Of a stretch of DNA of 64,000 nt, positions 1 through 8,354 are shown in pieces. A program made the position numbers and the translations under genes. This DNA comes from Rodentibacter caecimuris (GTDB lineage: Bacteria > Pseudomonadota > Gammaproteobacteria > Enterobacterales > Pasteurellaceae): NCBI GenBank assembly GCA_001998905.1, contig MLAA01000035.1, positions 89,951 through 153,950 on the forward strand. The letters are read 5' to 3'. Below the pieces are notes generated by a model. That model had not been told where the DNA came from, made no database searches, and worked only from the letters and a program-made list of their open reading frames with translations. How positions within the stretch are numbered: the first letter of the stretch is position 1; each line of letters starts with the position of its first letter.

Positions 1-309
1 GACCAAAATACCGCCTTGCCCTTCCCATAATGTATTGGACGGTTTTTCCAAAACACGAATTAACGGCATATTAAGCCGATTTACCCGCATTTTGACTTCC
101 GGCTTGTTTTTGGCTTTTTGCGTTTGAACCCGCCCACGGATCGTTTTTACCGGCACGCCGATGTCTAACGCCACGCTTTTTAATGCCTGATTTCGGGCAT
201 TTTTCGCAATGGTATTCAAGGCTTTGACTGCCGCTTTAGGGAGTTTTTTCTTTGCCAGTTTTTCGGCATTGGCTTTAATTTCTTCCAGTCCTGAGATATT
301 CACACGCAT
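1..309 (-). CDS. Minor tail protein Z-like, partial
   Basis: The C-terminus runs off the left edge of the window. About 103 residues are visible, beginning MRVNISGLEEIKANAEKL and continuing with a lysine-rich helical stretch (KKLPKAAVKALNTIAKNARN). This looks like the lambda gpZ / prophage minor tail protein Z family, which acts at the head-proximal end of the tail during assembly. It starts at the ATG whose complement is 307..309, just after the 99-codon gene upstream, in a tightly packed head-to-tail gene series on the minus strand. The family call rests on N-terminal residues and position only; a general tail-completion protein is the alternative. Confidence 0.6.
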   Translation of the reverse strand, partial: MRVNISGLEEIKANAEKLAKKKLPKAAVKALNTIAKNARNQALKSVALDIGVPVKTIRGRVQTQKAKNKPEVKMRVNRLNMPLIRVLEKPSNTLWEGQGGILV

Positions 310-313
310 TGCA

Positions 314-613
314 TTACTCCAATTGCAGCACAATCAAATCGTCCACAAAACTAAAACCACGCACAATGTAACTTTGCTCTCGCTGTGTTACCACATCGCC
401 CAATCTCGGCTTGTAACCCGCTCTTTTAAAAAGCGTCAGTGTGCGGGTTGTACCATTTATCAGGTGATCGTCACGATAACTATCGCCCATTAGGTTAGGT
501 GATTCGTCCAATACCGCTTTATAGCGTTTGCCATTAATCAAAAAAACGGACAGCATAACCTCCGTTATCACGCTATCCGCCTTTGTTAGGGCATTATCAA
601 ACGGGCTAGGCAT
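314..613 (-). CDS. Head-tail joining protein, lambda FII-like (putative)
   Basis: A 99-residue protein starting MPSPFDNALTKADSVITEVM, between the DUF2190-type head protein and the minor tail Z-like protein. Lambda places the head-tail connector FII here. The beta-rich composition with repeated short hydrophobic strands (VMLSVFLING, SYIVRGFSFVDDLIVLQLE) fits the small connector fold. Its start overlaps the end of the upstream gene (606..929) by eight bases, suggesting translational coupling. The function is inferred from order and size; no catalytic motif is expected or seen. Confidence 0.55.
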   Translation of the reverse strand: MPSPFDNALTKADSVITEVMLSVFLINGKRYKAVLDESPNLMGDSYRDDHLINGTTRTLTLFKRAGYKPRLGDVVTQREQSYIVRGFSFVDDLIVLQLE

Positions 614-929
614 TGATCTTCACATCCACTTCCGCTGAAGTCGTGTCGGAATTCGCCCACGCAATGCCTAGGCGTTTGTTACTGCCTGCGGTAAGCGTTG
701 CACCGTCGGCATCCGACCAATACAGCACTGCACCTTGTTTAATATCATCCGCTTGTTTGGCTTTCACACGCCATACCCCGCCGACAATGCCTGTACCGGT
801 TGCTTTGTTGTCAATATCCGTTACCGCAATAGCGATTAAATCGTTCAGTACGACCACATCACCACTTTTTACTGCTTTGGTGGCGACAAAATCTAAGGTG
901 TCGCCGTTTTGAATAAAATTCTTAGCCAT
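606..929 (-). CDS. Head decoration/stabilisation protein, DUF2190 family
   Basis: A 107-residue protein starting MAKNFIQNGDTLDFVATKAV. The pattern of an N-terminal 'NGDT' followed by 'VKSGDVVVLNDLIAIAVTDI' and 'GVWRVKAKQADDIKQGAVLYW' is typical of DUF2190, a beta-tulip-type capsid-associated protein usually encoded beside the major capsid gene. It would bind the outside of the expanded capsid, as lambda gpD does. It follows the protease-capsid gene, separated by a tiny membrane-protein ORF. Family recognised by eye; role inferred from family and place. Confidence 0.7.
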   Translation of the reverse strand: MAKNFIQNGDTLDFVATKAVKSGDVVVLNDLIAIAVTDIDNKATGTGIVGGVWRVKAKQADDIKQGAVLYWSDADGATLTAGSNKRLGIAWANSDTTSAEVDVKINA

Positions 930-943
930 AATGTTTTCCTCAT

Positions 944-1060
944 TTAGAAAATAAATACTTTTAATACAAAAGATAAGCCAACTAATAAAATACCAATTGA
1001 AGCAATAATTGCCGCATTGGCTAATTTATTACCTGCTCTATCTGCACCTTTTTCACTCAT
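944..1060 (-). CDS. Small single-pass membrane protein, 38 aa
   Basis: An ORF of 38 codons (MSEKGADRAGNKLANAAIIA then SIGILLVGLSFVLKVFIF). A GGTGGG ribosome binding site lies about four bases before the ATG. The second half is one strong hydrophobic segment. It sits between the capsid gene terminator and the DUF2190 gene, ending 14 bases before that gene's start. Function unknown. The good ribosome site, clean membrane segment and packed position make it likely real. Confidence 0.55.
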   Translation of the reverse strand: MSEKGADRAGNKLANAAIIASIGILLVGLSFVLKVFIF

Positions 1061-1135
1061 TTTCCCACCTATCTTTATTTGATGTTTTGGGTTATACTTA
1101 AACACGTTTAATCCTTGTCTGATAAGGGTTAAAAC

Positions 1136-1170
1136 AAAACCCCACGTTACCTCAAATAACGTGGGGTTTA
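1136..1170 (-). terminator. Intrinsic terminator after capsid gene
   Basis: A 10-bp perfect stem (CCCCACGTTA at 1140..1149 with TAACGTGGGG at 1157..1166) and a 7-base loop, flanked by T-rich sequence in the minus direction (GGGGTTTTGTTTT). It lies just after the capsid stop codon at 1182. It may reduce tail gene expression relative to head genes, or be read through by Q-modified polymerase. Confidence 0.75.
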
Positions 1171-1181
1171 TTATTTTATGA

Positions 1182-3206
1182 TTATTGGTTGGTTACACGC
1201 ACAATGCCACGGTGGTCAAGGACATTGACGCCGGCATCAATACGCACTTTGGTCGTCACACCGTCCACCGTAAAGCCGGTTTGTTGATCAATAAACGGCG
1301 TCTCTACACCATTTAAATAACTCACTTCAATGGCTTGTTTGTTGATGAGATACCAAATTTTGGCGTTTTCCGCTTGTAAACGTTGGGATTTCACCACCGG
1401 GACAATATTTTGTAACGGATTGATAATACCGGCATTGACATCAGCCCCTTCCACCGAACTTGAACCCAATACCTGTTTTGTTTTGGTGTAAAGTGCGGTC
1501 GGTGTCAGCAATAAATCCGGTTCAATGGCAAGTTGTTTGCCGTCAAAGGATTTTTGCGCATTCATTAACTGGATTGCACTATCAATGGTGGCAATATCAA
1601 TTTTGCCGCCCGTTAAGGTATTTTTATGGGCAGCGTCATACAATTTCTTGTTGTCGTAAGTCATTACCGGATCACCGGTTAATTGGGCAAACACCAAATC
1701 GGCAATAGTCGCGCGTGCCGCTTGTCCGAGTTTATACGGAATAGCGGTCAGCATATTCATATCGTCATTGATGATGGTCTGACGGGTAATGCTGAACAAT
1801 CCACCGTAAGTGGCAAGGGAAACGTGCATACCGGTATCACCCAAGGTCACGTAAGTATATTCTGCCCCTTCACGCACCATTGGCAAGCTATCAAAGCCCC
1901 CTAAGCCCACACGATAAGCCGGACGGAAGTCGGTTAAGGTGCCTTTGTGTGTCCATTGCTCAAAGTTTTCAGTGCTTTCCGCCCAACCTTTCAACACGGA
2001 TTTATGGGCAACATCAATTAAGATTTGTCCGAAATCAGACGTGGAGTGGGTAAACGCCATGCCGACGATTTGCATTGGGTTGTAATTGAGTACGCTCACA
2101 CCACGATCGACCAATGATGCACGGGCAAGCTCACGCAAGGTCATTGCATTGTATGCGTTGTCTTTTTGGGTTTCTTCTATCCCCGCACGGGCAAGTAATG
2201 AGGCTTTGACACTGTCGCCCACAAGGTTTCCGTTAGTAACGTGGATATGGCTTTGCGGTACGCTTGGCGTGGTGCCTTCACCGAGTTTCGCCAGTAATTT
2301 ATCTTTGGCTTGTTCGGCGGTGATATTGACATCGCCCAAACATTCCACCAATAAATCGTTAAATTGTCCGTTAAATGGGGCAAATACTGCTTGAATGGTT
2401 TGGTTGCGTTGTGCCATTGCCGCTTGTACCTGTGCCGCATTATCGACAGCAGCAGCCTGTTTCTCAACTTGTGCTTGCGGTTGTTTCGGCTCGTCGGGTT
2501 TTGCCACAGATTGGATATTGGCGTTGCCTTGTGGCTTAAACAACATATCTTTCATTGCTTTTGGCATATTTGAGTAATCCTCTAGTTTTTTTGATTGAAT
2601 GGAAGCCATTGCCACAAGTGGCTCGGCGAGTTTGTCTGCAAAACCTTGTTCAACACATTCTTTGGCGGTTAACCAAGTTTCTGCGGAAAGCATTTCGGCA
2701 AGTTCTTCAGGCGTTTTGCCTGTTTTTTCGGCATAAGCCGGAATTAACGTATTTTCAACCTTATCCAATAAATCGGCATATTTACGCATATCTTCTGCAT
2801 CGCCACCTTGAATCCCCCAAGGTTTATGAATCATCATCATTGCGTTTTCCGGCATAATGATTTCGTCACCGACCATTGCAATCACACTTGCCATAGAGGC
2901 AGCAAGACCGTCAATATAGACGGTCTTATTAGCGGGATGATTTTTCAGTAAGTTGTAAATGGCAATGCCGTCAAACACATCACCACCGGGCGAATGGATA
3001 TGCAGATTAATTTGTTTCAGGTTATTGCCTAAGGCTTTTAATTCCTTAGAAAATTGTTGTGCTGTTACGCCCCAAAAACCGATTTCATCATAGATTGAGA
3101 TGTCGGCCGTATCCTTGGCAGCGGCTTTAATGGAAAACCAAGATTGATTATTCGTCTTGGTTTTCATCGTCATTGCTTTTGGCGATAGAATCATTTGTTT
3201 TTTCAT
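1182..3206 (-). CDS. Prohead protease-major capsid fusion protein
   Basis: A 674-residue fusion. Residues about 20-220 are a ClpP-type serine protease: the oxyanion segment HSPGGDVFDG, the nucleophile segment DGLAASMASVIAM and the histidine segment MMMIHKPWG are all visible. A glutamine/alanine-rich linker at about 225-270 leads to an HK97-fold major capsid region of about 370 residues (for example GMAFTHSTSDFGQILIDVAH). The protease would cut itself from the capsid during maturation. I chose the ATG at 3206 because AAGGA precedes it by about eight bases; this gives a 59-base overlap with the portal gene. Single-ORF protease-capsid fusions are known in some phages but are less common than separate genes. 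Confidence 0.85.
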   Translation of the reverse strand: MKKQMILSPKAMTMKTKTNNQSWFSIKAAAKDTADISIYDEIGFWGVTAQQFSKELKALGNNLKQINLHIHSPGGDVFDGIAIYNLLKNHPANKTVYIDGLAASMASVIAMVGDEIIMPENAMMMIHKPWGIQGGDAEDMRKYADLLDKVENTLIPAYAEKTGKTPEELAEMLSAETWLTAKECVEQGFADKLAEPLVAMASIQSKKLEDYSNMPKAMKDMLFKPQGNANIQSVAKPDEPKQPQAQVEKQAAAVDNAAQVQAAMAQRNQTIQAVFAPFNGQFNDLLVECLGDVNITAEQAKDKLLAKLGEGTTPSVPQSHIHVTNGNLVGDSVKASLLARAGIEETQKDNAYNAMTLRELARASLVDRGVSVLNYNPMQIVGMAFTHSTSDFGQILIDVAHKSVLKGWAESTENFEQWTHKGTLTDFRPAYRVGLGGFDSLPMVREGAEYTYVTLGDTGMHVSLATYGGLFSITRQTIINDDMNMLTAIPYKLGQAARATIADLVFAQLTGDPVMTYDNKKLYDAAHKNTLTGGKIDIATIDSAIQLMNAQKSFDGKQLAIEPDLLLTPTALYTKTKQVLGSSSVEGADVNAGIINPLQNIVPVVKSQRLQAENAKIWYLINKQAIEVSYLNGVETPFIDQQTGFTVDGVTTKVRIDAGVNVLDHRGIVRVTNQ

Positions 3207-4668
3207 TGGTTAATCCTTGTGTATTGGTTAGATCCGTATCAAACTTCAATCCTGCCTGTCGGTTTTCTTCCACCTCGACAATACGGCGGCGTTTGACCTC
3301 AGCCGGGTTAAATCCGCTTGCCCGAACTGCTTGGCTTTCGGTTGCTAATCCGCCCCGAATACGCACAGCCCACGCATTGGCTTCTTTTACCGGATCAATC
3401 CACGGCATCACCGGGCCGGAATAGACCGCATTAAAAAGCGAATCGGGATCGACTTCAGGCGGAATGGCGATCGCTTGTGAGGCAATCGCCATTTTCAGCC
3501 ATTCCCGATAAATCGGACGAGAGATGGCAGCAACAAAGCAATCTTGCAACACGGCATAGCCCTCAAAACTTTCTACCAGTTCTTGCCGTTGAGCGGAGTA
3601 AGTACCGTTATAATCTCGGGCAATACTCGAATAACTGGAGCGTGTACCGGCTGCCGTAGCCCGCAATTGACCATTGCGGAAATGCTCAAGATTCGTATTA
3701 GGTCGATTGGAGTTAATTAATCCGATGTCTTCGCCGGGTTTTAAATCGTCAATCACGGCACCGGGCGCGATGTCAAAGGTACGTTGTTCGTTTTGGTGGT
3801 CGTCTATACCTTCTCCATAGGTGGCCGCGTCGCCTTTTTTGATAAACATTGTCATTGCCGCCGCAATGCGGGCGGCAACCCGTTCGCTTTCTTCGTAATC
3901 TTTTAAATCGGCAAGACGCACAATCACACCATGTAACATACTGACCCCACGGATTTGGTGCAGCCGTTTACGAAAAGCGAGATGTAGCATATTTTCCGCC
4001 GGTACGGTTTTAATTTTGCCGTAAGTGCGGTCACTTTCTTGTGGATTTTCAAGATACACTTGATAGCCGACAGGCTTACGCCATGCATTGAGGTAAATCC
4101 CTTGCACTAAGCCGTTTTCCTGAATATCCGTTTGCATTGGCACAAAATCAGGCTCTAGCGCTTCAAGAGAAAAGGCTACAGGCGAATGATGTTGTAAGCC
4201 TGCTACTTTGCCTTTTACCAACTGAATAAAGACTTCGCCGTCCCGTAGCCAAGTACGCAACAGCATTCTTTCAAGTAACGGTCGGGTATAAAGCCCGGTC
4301 ACCTCCGGCTTAATCGACCATTCCGCCCAGAGCTTGCGAATTTGGTCGGCAAGCGCTTCGTGAACATCGCCGCTTCGGGTGAGTGGTTGCGGTTCAATAT
4401 GAATACCTTTTGAACCGATGACCCGCTCTTCCAGTTTGTCTAAAATCCCGATTACGATGTCGTGATTTTGATCTAATGCTCTGGCTTGTTCACGTAGGCT
4501 GACCGCACTTTGTTGTACTGCCGTATTTGCCGCTTTGTTTTCTCGCGCAGCTTTATGGGTGCGGCTCGGTAAGGCGGCTTCATAGGCATTTAACACATAT
4601 CGGCTGTGAGAGCGTTTCGCCGCCCAGCCGGGCGAAAGAGCGGCAATGGTTTTTTCGAGAAAATTCAT
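3148..4668 (-). CDS. Portal protein, lambda gpB family
   Basis: A 506-residue protein with features of the lambda-type portal family: a basic N-terminus (SPGWAAKRSHSRYVLNAYEA), the block RALDQNHDIVIGILDKLEERV and the later LRATAAGTRSSYSSIARDYNGTY segment. The dodecameric portal forms the DNA channel at one capsid vertex and docks the terminase. The ATG overlaps the stop codon of the gpW-like gene (TAATG-type junction). The acidic C-terminal tail overlaps the start of the protease-capsid gene. Confidence 0.88.
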   Translation of the reverse strand: MNFLEKTIAALSPGWAAKRSHSRYVLNAYEAALPSRTHKAARENKAANTAVQQSAVSLREQARALDQNHDIVIGILDKLEERVIGSKGIHIEPQPLTRSGDVHEALADQIRKLWAEWSIKPEVTGLYTRPLLERMLLRTWLRDGEVFIQLVKGKVAGLQHHSPVAFSLEALEPDFVPMQTDIQENGLVQGIYLNAWRKPVGYQVYLENPQESDRTYGKIKTVPAENMLHLAFRKRLHQIRGVSMLHGVIVRLADLKDYEESERVAARIAAAMTMFIKKGDAATYGEGIDDHQNEQRTFDIAPGAVIDDLKPGEDIGLINSNRPNTNLEHFRNGQLRATAAGTRSSYSSIARDYNGTYSAQRQELVESFEGYAVLQDCFVAAISRPIYREWLKMAIASQAIAIPPEVDPDSLFNAVYSGPVMPWIDPVKEANAWAVRIRGGLATESQAVRASGFNPAEVKRRRIVEVEENRQAGLKFDTDLTNTQGLTNEKTNDSIAKSNDDENQDE

Positions 4669-4898
4669 TAAAACCTCGTGTTTAAATTAGCGTATCGGAT
4701 ACTATGTCGCCGTCCCATTTCATTTTTACCGAGCATAGCAAGTTCTTCTCTGAGTGCTTGGCGTGTTGCTCTGATTTCAGATAATGATTCACGGGAAATG
4801 CTGCGTCCGTTAAATGTCACGGTTTTGCCGGACAACACATCAAGAATCGCTTGGTCACAAGCTTCGATCATTTCTTCGAGTTTTTCTCTTTGGCTCAT
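4668..4898 (-). CDS. Head-tail joining protein gpW-like
   Basis: A 76-residue protein starting MSQREKLEEMIEACDQAILD. Length, a helix-hairpin-helix pattern and the short strand pair TVTFNGRSIS fit the lambda gpW family, which seals the portal and joins the tail. The ATG at 4898 overlaps the terminase stop as ATGA, so translation is probably coupled. A TTG six bases upstream is possible but weaker. As in lambda, it lies between the large terminase and portal genes. Confidence 0.75.
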   Translation of the reverse strand: MSQREKLEEMIEACDQAILDVLSGKTVTFNGRSISRESLSEIRATRQALREELAMLGKNEMGRRHSIRYANLNTRF

Positions 4899-7003
4899 AG
4901 CCAACCTCTTGTTTTACGTTGTTCACCTAACCAGTTATTCTGTGTTTTCATTGAAATTGTAGGTGAATGTTGTTTTGGCGTAGGCTCTACACTCTCAGAT
5001 GATGAAAGTGCGGTCGAATTTCGGATAATATTCGGATTCACATCAGGCAATTTCGCCCAACTTGGCACATCGTTTTCATCGCCCCATTTAATCCGTTCAT
5101 AGCCCCGTAAAATGGCGACGGCGTGGGCATAACAAAATAAGTCAAAGGCTTCGTTGTTGCCCTTGCCGGGCTTAACCCACTTTCCGTCTGCACCGCGCTC
5201 TTCATACACTAATTCATTAAAGAACCATTCGCCGATCCAGTCAGGGAAGTGGATGTAATTCGCCCCTGCCGTTTGACGGGCAAGGGCGTTACTAATGCGA
5301 TCTTTAAGATGATCTGTTTGTAACAGATAAAGCGGTACATCGCCTCGTGCGGAAGAATGGCGATCTGAACGTGCGGTATTATCCGGATAAGTGCGGGTAA
5401 TCAGTTTTTGCCGCTTTGTACTATCGCCTTTGACCAGATAAACCCGTTTTGCTAAACCATCTCGGCGACATTGTCGCCAAAAATGGTAGGCGTTATCTGT
5501 TACCCCTTCTTCGCCGCCGCTATCGACTGCCATTGCCAATATCGGCATTAGATGGAGTTCGTTATCTGTCAATGGATATTGTTTGTTGAGTACGTCGGAA
5601 ACGAGAATTTGCCAATCATCAGGAATACGCGGATCGATTTTTTCGATAACGCCGTCTTCATCGGGCAAGGTATGGGCGATATTGTATCGGTCAATCAGCC
5701 AACGTTCGCCACTCTCACCATAACCGACAATTTGCACGACGAAACGGCGATTTTTACCGCCTTGTACGTCCACCGCCGCCACTAAGAATCGGCATTGTGT
5801 CGGTACGGTTTTTTCAGGTGTTTTTTCTCGGCGTGCCATCAGTTCGTCTGCCCGTCGCTGTTCAAGAGCGGAACGAGGCAAATAAGGCAATCCCCAGTCG
5901 GTATTGGTTACTGCTTTGAGAGTTTCTTCACTGCCGGTCATCTCGTATTCTTGTTCGGCATTAAGCAATTTATAGGTTAATTGCGCCCAAGTTTGATAAG
6001 CGGCTGCCGGGCCTTCTAACCAAAATGAAGCAATGCGGGATTTTCGTCCTTCGCCGTGAATCACGCCGTTTCGGTCAATTGTTTGCCCTTCTTTCAGCCA
6101 TTTGCCGTTGATATTGAGCTGCCGTTTTAATTCGGGGGCAATTAAGGTTTGGCAATGCGGACATTGTAATCTGGCGTTTTCACTGGCTTTGACATAATCC
6201 TCATCATCACGAAAACCGATCATATTCGCCATACTCGGCTCAAAGTATTCTTGACACTCGGGGCATTGCCAGTAGAAGCGGCGGCGATCACCCCGATTAT
6301 ATAAACTTAAAATCCCTGTCGTTGGCGGAGCTTCGTGTGTGCTTTTGGGGGTATATTTGATGTCGGCAATATCTTTACCGGGGGAACTTTCCACTAATGT
6401 CATTCCTGCCGACATAAACGTGGTTGTTCGTTTTGAGGCGAGGGAAAAGCCGTCCCCTTCACCGTCAATATCTTCCGGCCAACGGTCGTAATCTGTTAAT
6501 GCAACGTATTTATAATCGGAAGAGGACAGGACATTAATTGACGGCCAACCAATTTTTAGGAGATTGCCGGCACGAAAATATTTATCGTGAACATTGTTAT
6601 CGTTTTTGCGTGGACTCAGTCGCTTGGCGATTTCAGGTGAACAACGGAAAGTGCGGTCTAATCTTTTCCGGCTATGTTCACTGGCTTTTTCTTGGGTTAA
6701 TTGTACGAGTAAGAAATCAGATGGATCACAGATAATGGAATAAGTGATCCAACCGTCAATCAAGCCAATAGTTTTCCCCGTTCGAGCCGGCCCTACAAAA
6801 ATCACCGCATCATATTCACGGGAGTTGAGACAATCCATTGGTTCAAGCATATAGGCTGCGGTGTGTTTGTCCCATTTAACAGAATTTCCACCGCCTACCG
6901 GCACCCGCATATATTCCGCCACCGCTTCTGAAACTTTCATTCGGCGGGGGGCTTTTATAAGATTGGCAATATCTCGGCGTATGTCTTTAGCACTAGCAAA
7001 CAT
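4895..7003 (-). CDS. Terminase large subunit, lambda gpA family
   Basis: A 702-residue packaging ATPase and nuclease. A Walker A-like segment (FVGPARTGKT) is at about residues 70-78, followed by the ATPase core. A zinc-ribbon pair (CPEC...CPHC) is at about 245-285, common in gpA-type terminases. The C-terminal half has the nuclease segment beginning AAVDVQGGKNRRFVVQIVGYG with a conserved aspartate. It would translocate DNA into the prohead and cut cohesive ends or headfuls. The start abuts the end of the small subunit gene and the stop overlaps the gpW-like start. Confidence 0.9.
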   Translation of the reverse strand: MFASAKDIRRDIANLIKAPRRMKVSEAVAEYMRVPVGGGNSVKWDKHTAAYMLEPMDCLNSREYDAVIFVGPARTGKTIGLIDGWITYSIICDPSDFLLVQLTQEKASEHSRKRLDRTFRCSPEIAKRLSPRKNDNNVHDKYFRAGNLLKIGWPSINVLSSSDYKYVALTDYDRWPEDIDGEGDGFSLASKRTTTFMSAGMTLVESSPGKDIADIKYTPKSTHEAPPTTGILSLYNRGDRRRFYWQCPECQEYFEPSMANMIGFRDDEDYVKASENARLQCPHCQTLIAPELKRQLNINGKWLKEGQTIDRNGVIHGEGRKSRIASFWLEGPAAAYQTWAQLTYKLLNAEQEYEMTGSEETLKAVTNTDWGLPYLPRSALEQRRADELMARREKTPEKTVPTQCRFLVAAVDVQGGKNRRFVVQIVGYGESGERWLIDRYNIAHTLPDEDGVIEKIDPRIPDDWQILVSDVLNKQYPLTDNELHLMPILAMAVDSGGEEGVTDNAYHFWRQCRRDGLAKRVYLVKGDSTKRQKLITRTYPDNTARSDRHSSARGDVPLYLLQTDHLKDRISNALARQTAGANYIHFPDWIGEWFFNELVYEERGADGKWVKPGKGNNEAFDLFCYAHAVAILRGYERIKWGDENDVPSWAKLPDVNPNIIRNSTALSSSESVEPTPKQHSPTISMKTQNNWLGEQRKTRGWL

Positions 7004-7473
7004 TAGTTATCCTCTTCTTGGATATGCAAAGCCATTTGATCACGTAAATCGTCAATTTCTTGCTGAACTCTAATTAACGTATTTGGCGGTAACCCACAAT
7101 CTCGTTCTAAAATATCCGGTAAAGTTTCTAATTTCTGAACAACGTATTTCGCTAAAGCACTCATTTCTTGTGCGACTTCAAACGCCTGTACCAATTCGCC
7201 AATAGCTTGTTCAAAACGTAAACGCTCATTTTCGGACTGAAACCAAGCTCGCCTTTCCATAGGTGGAAGTTCATCAACATCTTTCGACATCTTTTCGGGT
7301 TGCTCTTCGAGCGCAGCAATTATCAAATCTCGCACAAAATAGAGCTTGTTTTTTGCGTTACTACCACTAGCCGGAGTAAAGCGAGAAAGCCTATTTGACG
7401 CGGTTTGGCGGTGCATTCCGGCTACTTCTGCGATCTGATTAATGTTTAATTTTAAATCAAATAAATTTTCCAT
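7003..7473 (-). CDS. Terminase small subunit, DUF1441/Nu1-like
   Basis: A 156-residue DNA-binding protein starting MENLFDLKLNINQIAEVAGM. The helix-turn-helix segment INQIAEVAGMHRQTASNRL is at about residues 11-30. The pattern matches DUF1441, the small terminase group found next to gpA-type large subunits in Pasteurellaceae prophages. It would recognise the packaging site and load the large subunit. ATG 7473 is preferred over the GTG six bases upstream. The gene ends where the large terminase begins. Confidence 0.75.
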   Translation of the reverse strand: MENLFDLKLNINQIAEVAGMHRQTASNRLSRFTPASGSNAKNKLYFVRDLIIAALEEQPEKMSKDVDELPPMERRAWFQSENERLRFEQAIGELVQAFEVAQEMSALAKYVVQKLETLPDILERDCGLPPNTLIRVQQEIDDLRDQMALHIQEEDN

Positions 7474-7631
7474 AATCACTCACAAAAATTGCTCAAAAAA
7501 TAATAAGATGATGATGACCCTAAATCCCAAAAAACTGCCGAAAACCGCGATGCCGCAACCCCGTGGAATGGGGTATCCCCTCGGGAGTACCTTTTAAAAA
7601 TAAAAAGGCGAGCATTGTCCACCTTATATTC

Positions 7632-7700
7632 TTAATCGCTTTGATGTATCACGTACAATCCAAAGCCAACATCAACCCAGTTATCATCACCGCCCATCAT
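7632..7700 (-). CDS. Possible 22-aa small protein
   Basis: A tiny ORF (MMGGDDNWVDVGFGLYVIHQ then SD) with an excellent ribosome site: AAGGGG ends five bases before the ATG and overlaps the end of Rz1. No function is known to me. The strong ribosome site and its position at the end of the lysis genes are the only support. The remainder of 7480..7709 shows no other gene. Confidence 0.3.
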   Translation of the reverse strand: MMGGDDNWVDVGFGLYVIHQSD

Positions 7701-7709
7701 ACTTACCCC

Positions 7710-7988
7710 TTATTTGTTTAAATCTTCTGTTTGCCATTCCCTGATTTTATCTATCCGGTTTAAGCAAATATCTCGCTCACGTTTTAATATGACTGCATAC
7801 TGTGTTACATCACCATAGGTGTGACCGTTAAAGGGTGTTCTATCTAAGTGAGCGATAAAGGCTGCGGGAAGTGTAGGACAAGCGATAGGCTCAGTCTTTA
7901 CGCAAGAACTCAACGACAGCGCGAGGAGCGTTGCTATGGTAAGCATCACTACTTTTTTCTTGTGTTGAAATAGATTTAATGACTTCAT
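7710..7988 (-). CDS. Outer-membrane spanin Rz1
   Basis: A lipoprotein nested partly inside the Rz gene in another frame. The lipobox is LALSLSSC, after a short basic and hydrophobic signal. Mature Rz1 would be anchored in the outer membrane and join Rz across the periplasm to fuse the membranes at lysis. It may start at 7988 (MKSLNLFQHKKK) or at the internal MLTIATLLALSLSSC (7946), which gives a more standard lipoprotein signal. The C-terminal part (KRERDICLNRIDKIREW) is longer than in lambda Rz1. The overlap geometry strongly supports the spanin call. Confidence 0.75.
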   Translation of the reverse strand: MKSLNLFQHKKKVVMLTIATLLALSLSSCVKTEPIACPTLPAAFIAHLDRTPFNGHTYGDVTQYAVILKRERDICLNRIDKIREWQTEDLNK

Positions 7989-8238
7989 CTGATTTACTCC
8001 TTGCCTCTGACTCTGCTTTACTTAACTCAAGTGTCAGACGTTGGTTTTCTTCCTCCGCCGATTTAAGCTGAGAAATAACCACACTTTGCTTTGTGATAGT
8101 TTGGGCTTGTGCCTGATTGTCGGCTCTTAAGTTAGAGATGGTGTTGTGCTGAACCCATAACCAAAAGCACAAACCCAAAATAAGAAAAAGTGCGGTCAGT
8201 TTTATCGCACTTTCAAATCTCGTAAAGATGTTTAGCAT
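7891..8238 (-). CDS. Inner-membrane spanin Rz
   Basis: A 115-residue type II membrane protein starting MLNIFTRFESAIKLTALFLI. One membrane segment (LTALFLILGLCFWLWV) is followed by a long coiled coil (TISNLRADNQAQAQTITKQS onward). This is the usual i-spanin layout. ATG 8238 is chosen because AGGAG precedes it closely; longer forms lack a ribosome site. It overlaps Rz1 by about 98 bases. It acts as the last lysis step after endolysin has cut the murein. Confidence 0.75.
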   Translation of the reverse strand: MLNIFTRFESAIKLTALFLILGLCFWLWVQHNTISNLRADNQAQAQTITKQSVVISQLKSAEEENQRLTLELSKAESEARSKSDEVIKSISTQEKSSDAYHSNAPRAVVEFLRKD

Positions 8239-8246
8239 TTCGACTC

Positions 8247-8354
8247 CTAGAATGTAAGTAGTCCTAAAAAGAGAAACCAACCCCAACCGGTAATACCATG
8301 AAAAGCAAGAAAACCTGCCGCAATAAATAAACAGGTACTTGGTAAATATCTCAT
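8247..8354 (-). CDS. Small membrane protein in lysis cassette, 35 aa
   Basis: A 35-codon ORF (MRYLPSTCLFIAAGFLAFHG then ITGWGWFLFLGLLTF) that begins as an ATGA overlap with the endolysin stop codon and ends nine bases before the Rz start. It is almost entirely hydrophobic, with room for one or two short membrane passes. The stop region holds the ribosome site used by Rz. Coupling and position make it likely translated. It could be an accessory holin or antiholin; this is inference. Confidence 0.55.
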   Translation of the reverse strand: MRYLPSTCLFIAAGFLAFHGITGWGWFLFLGLLTF

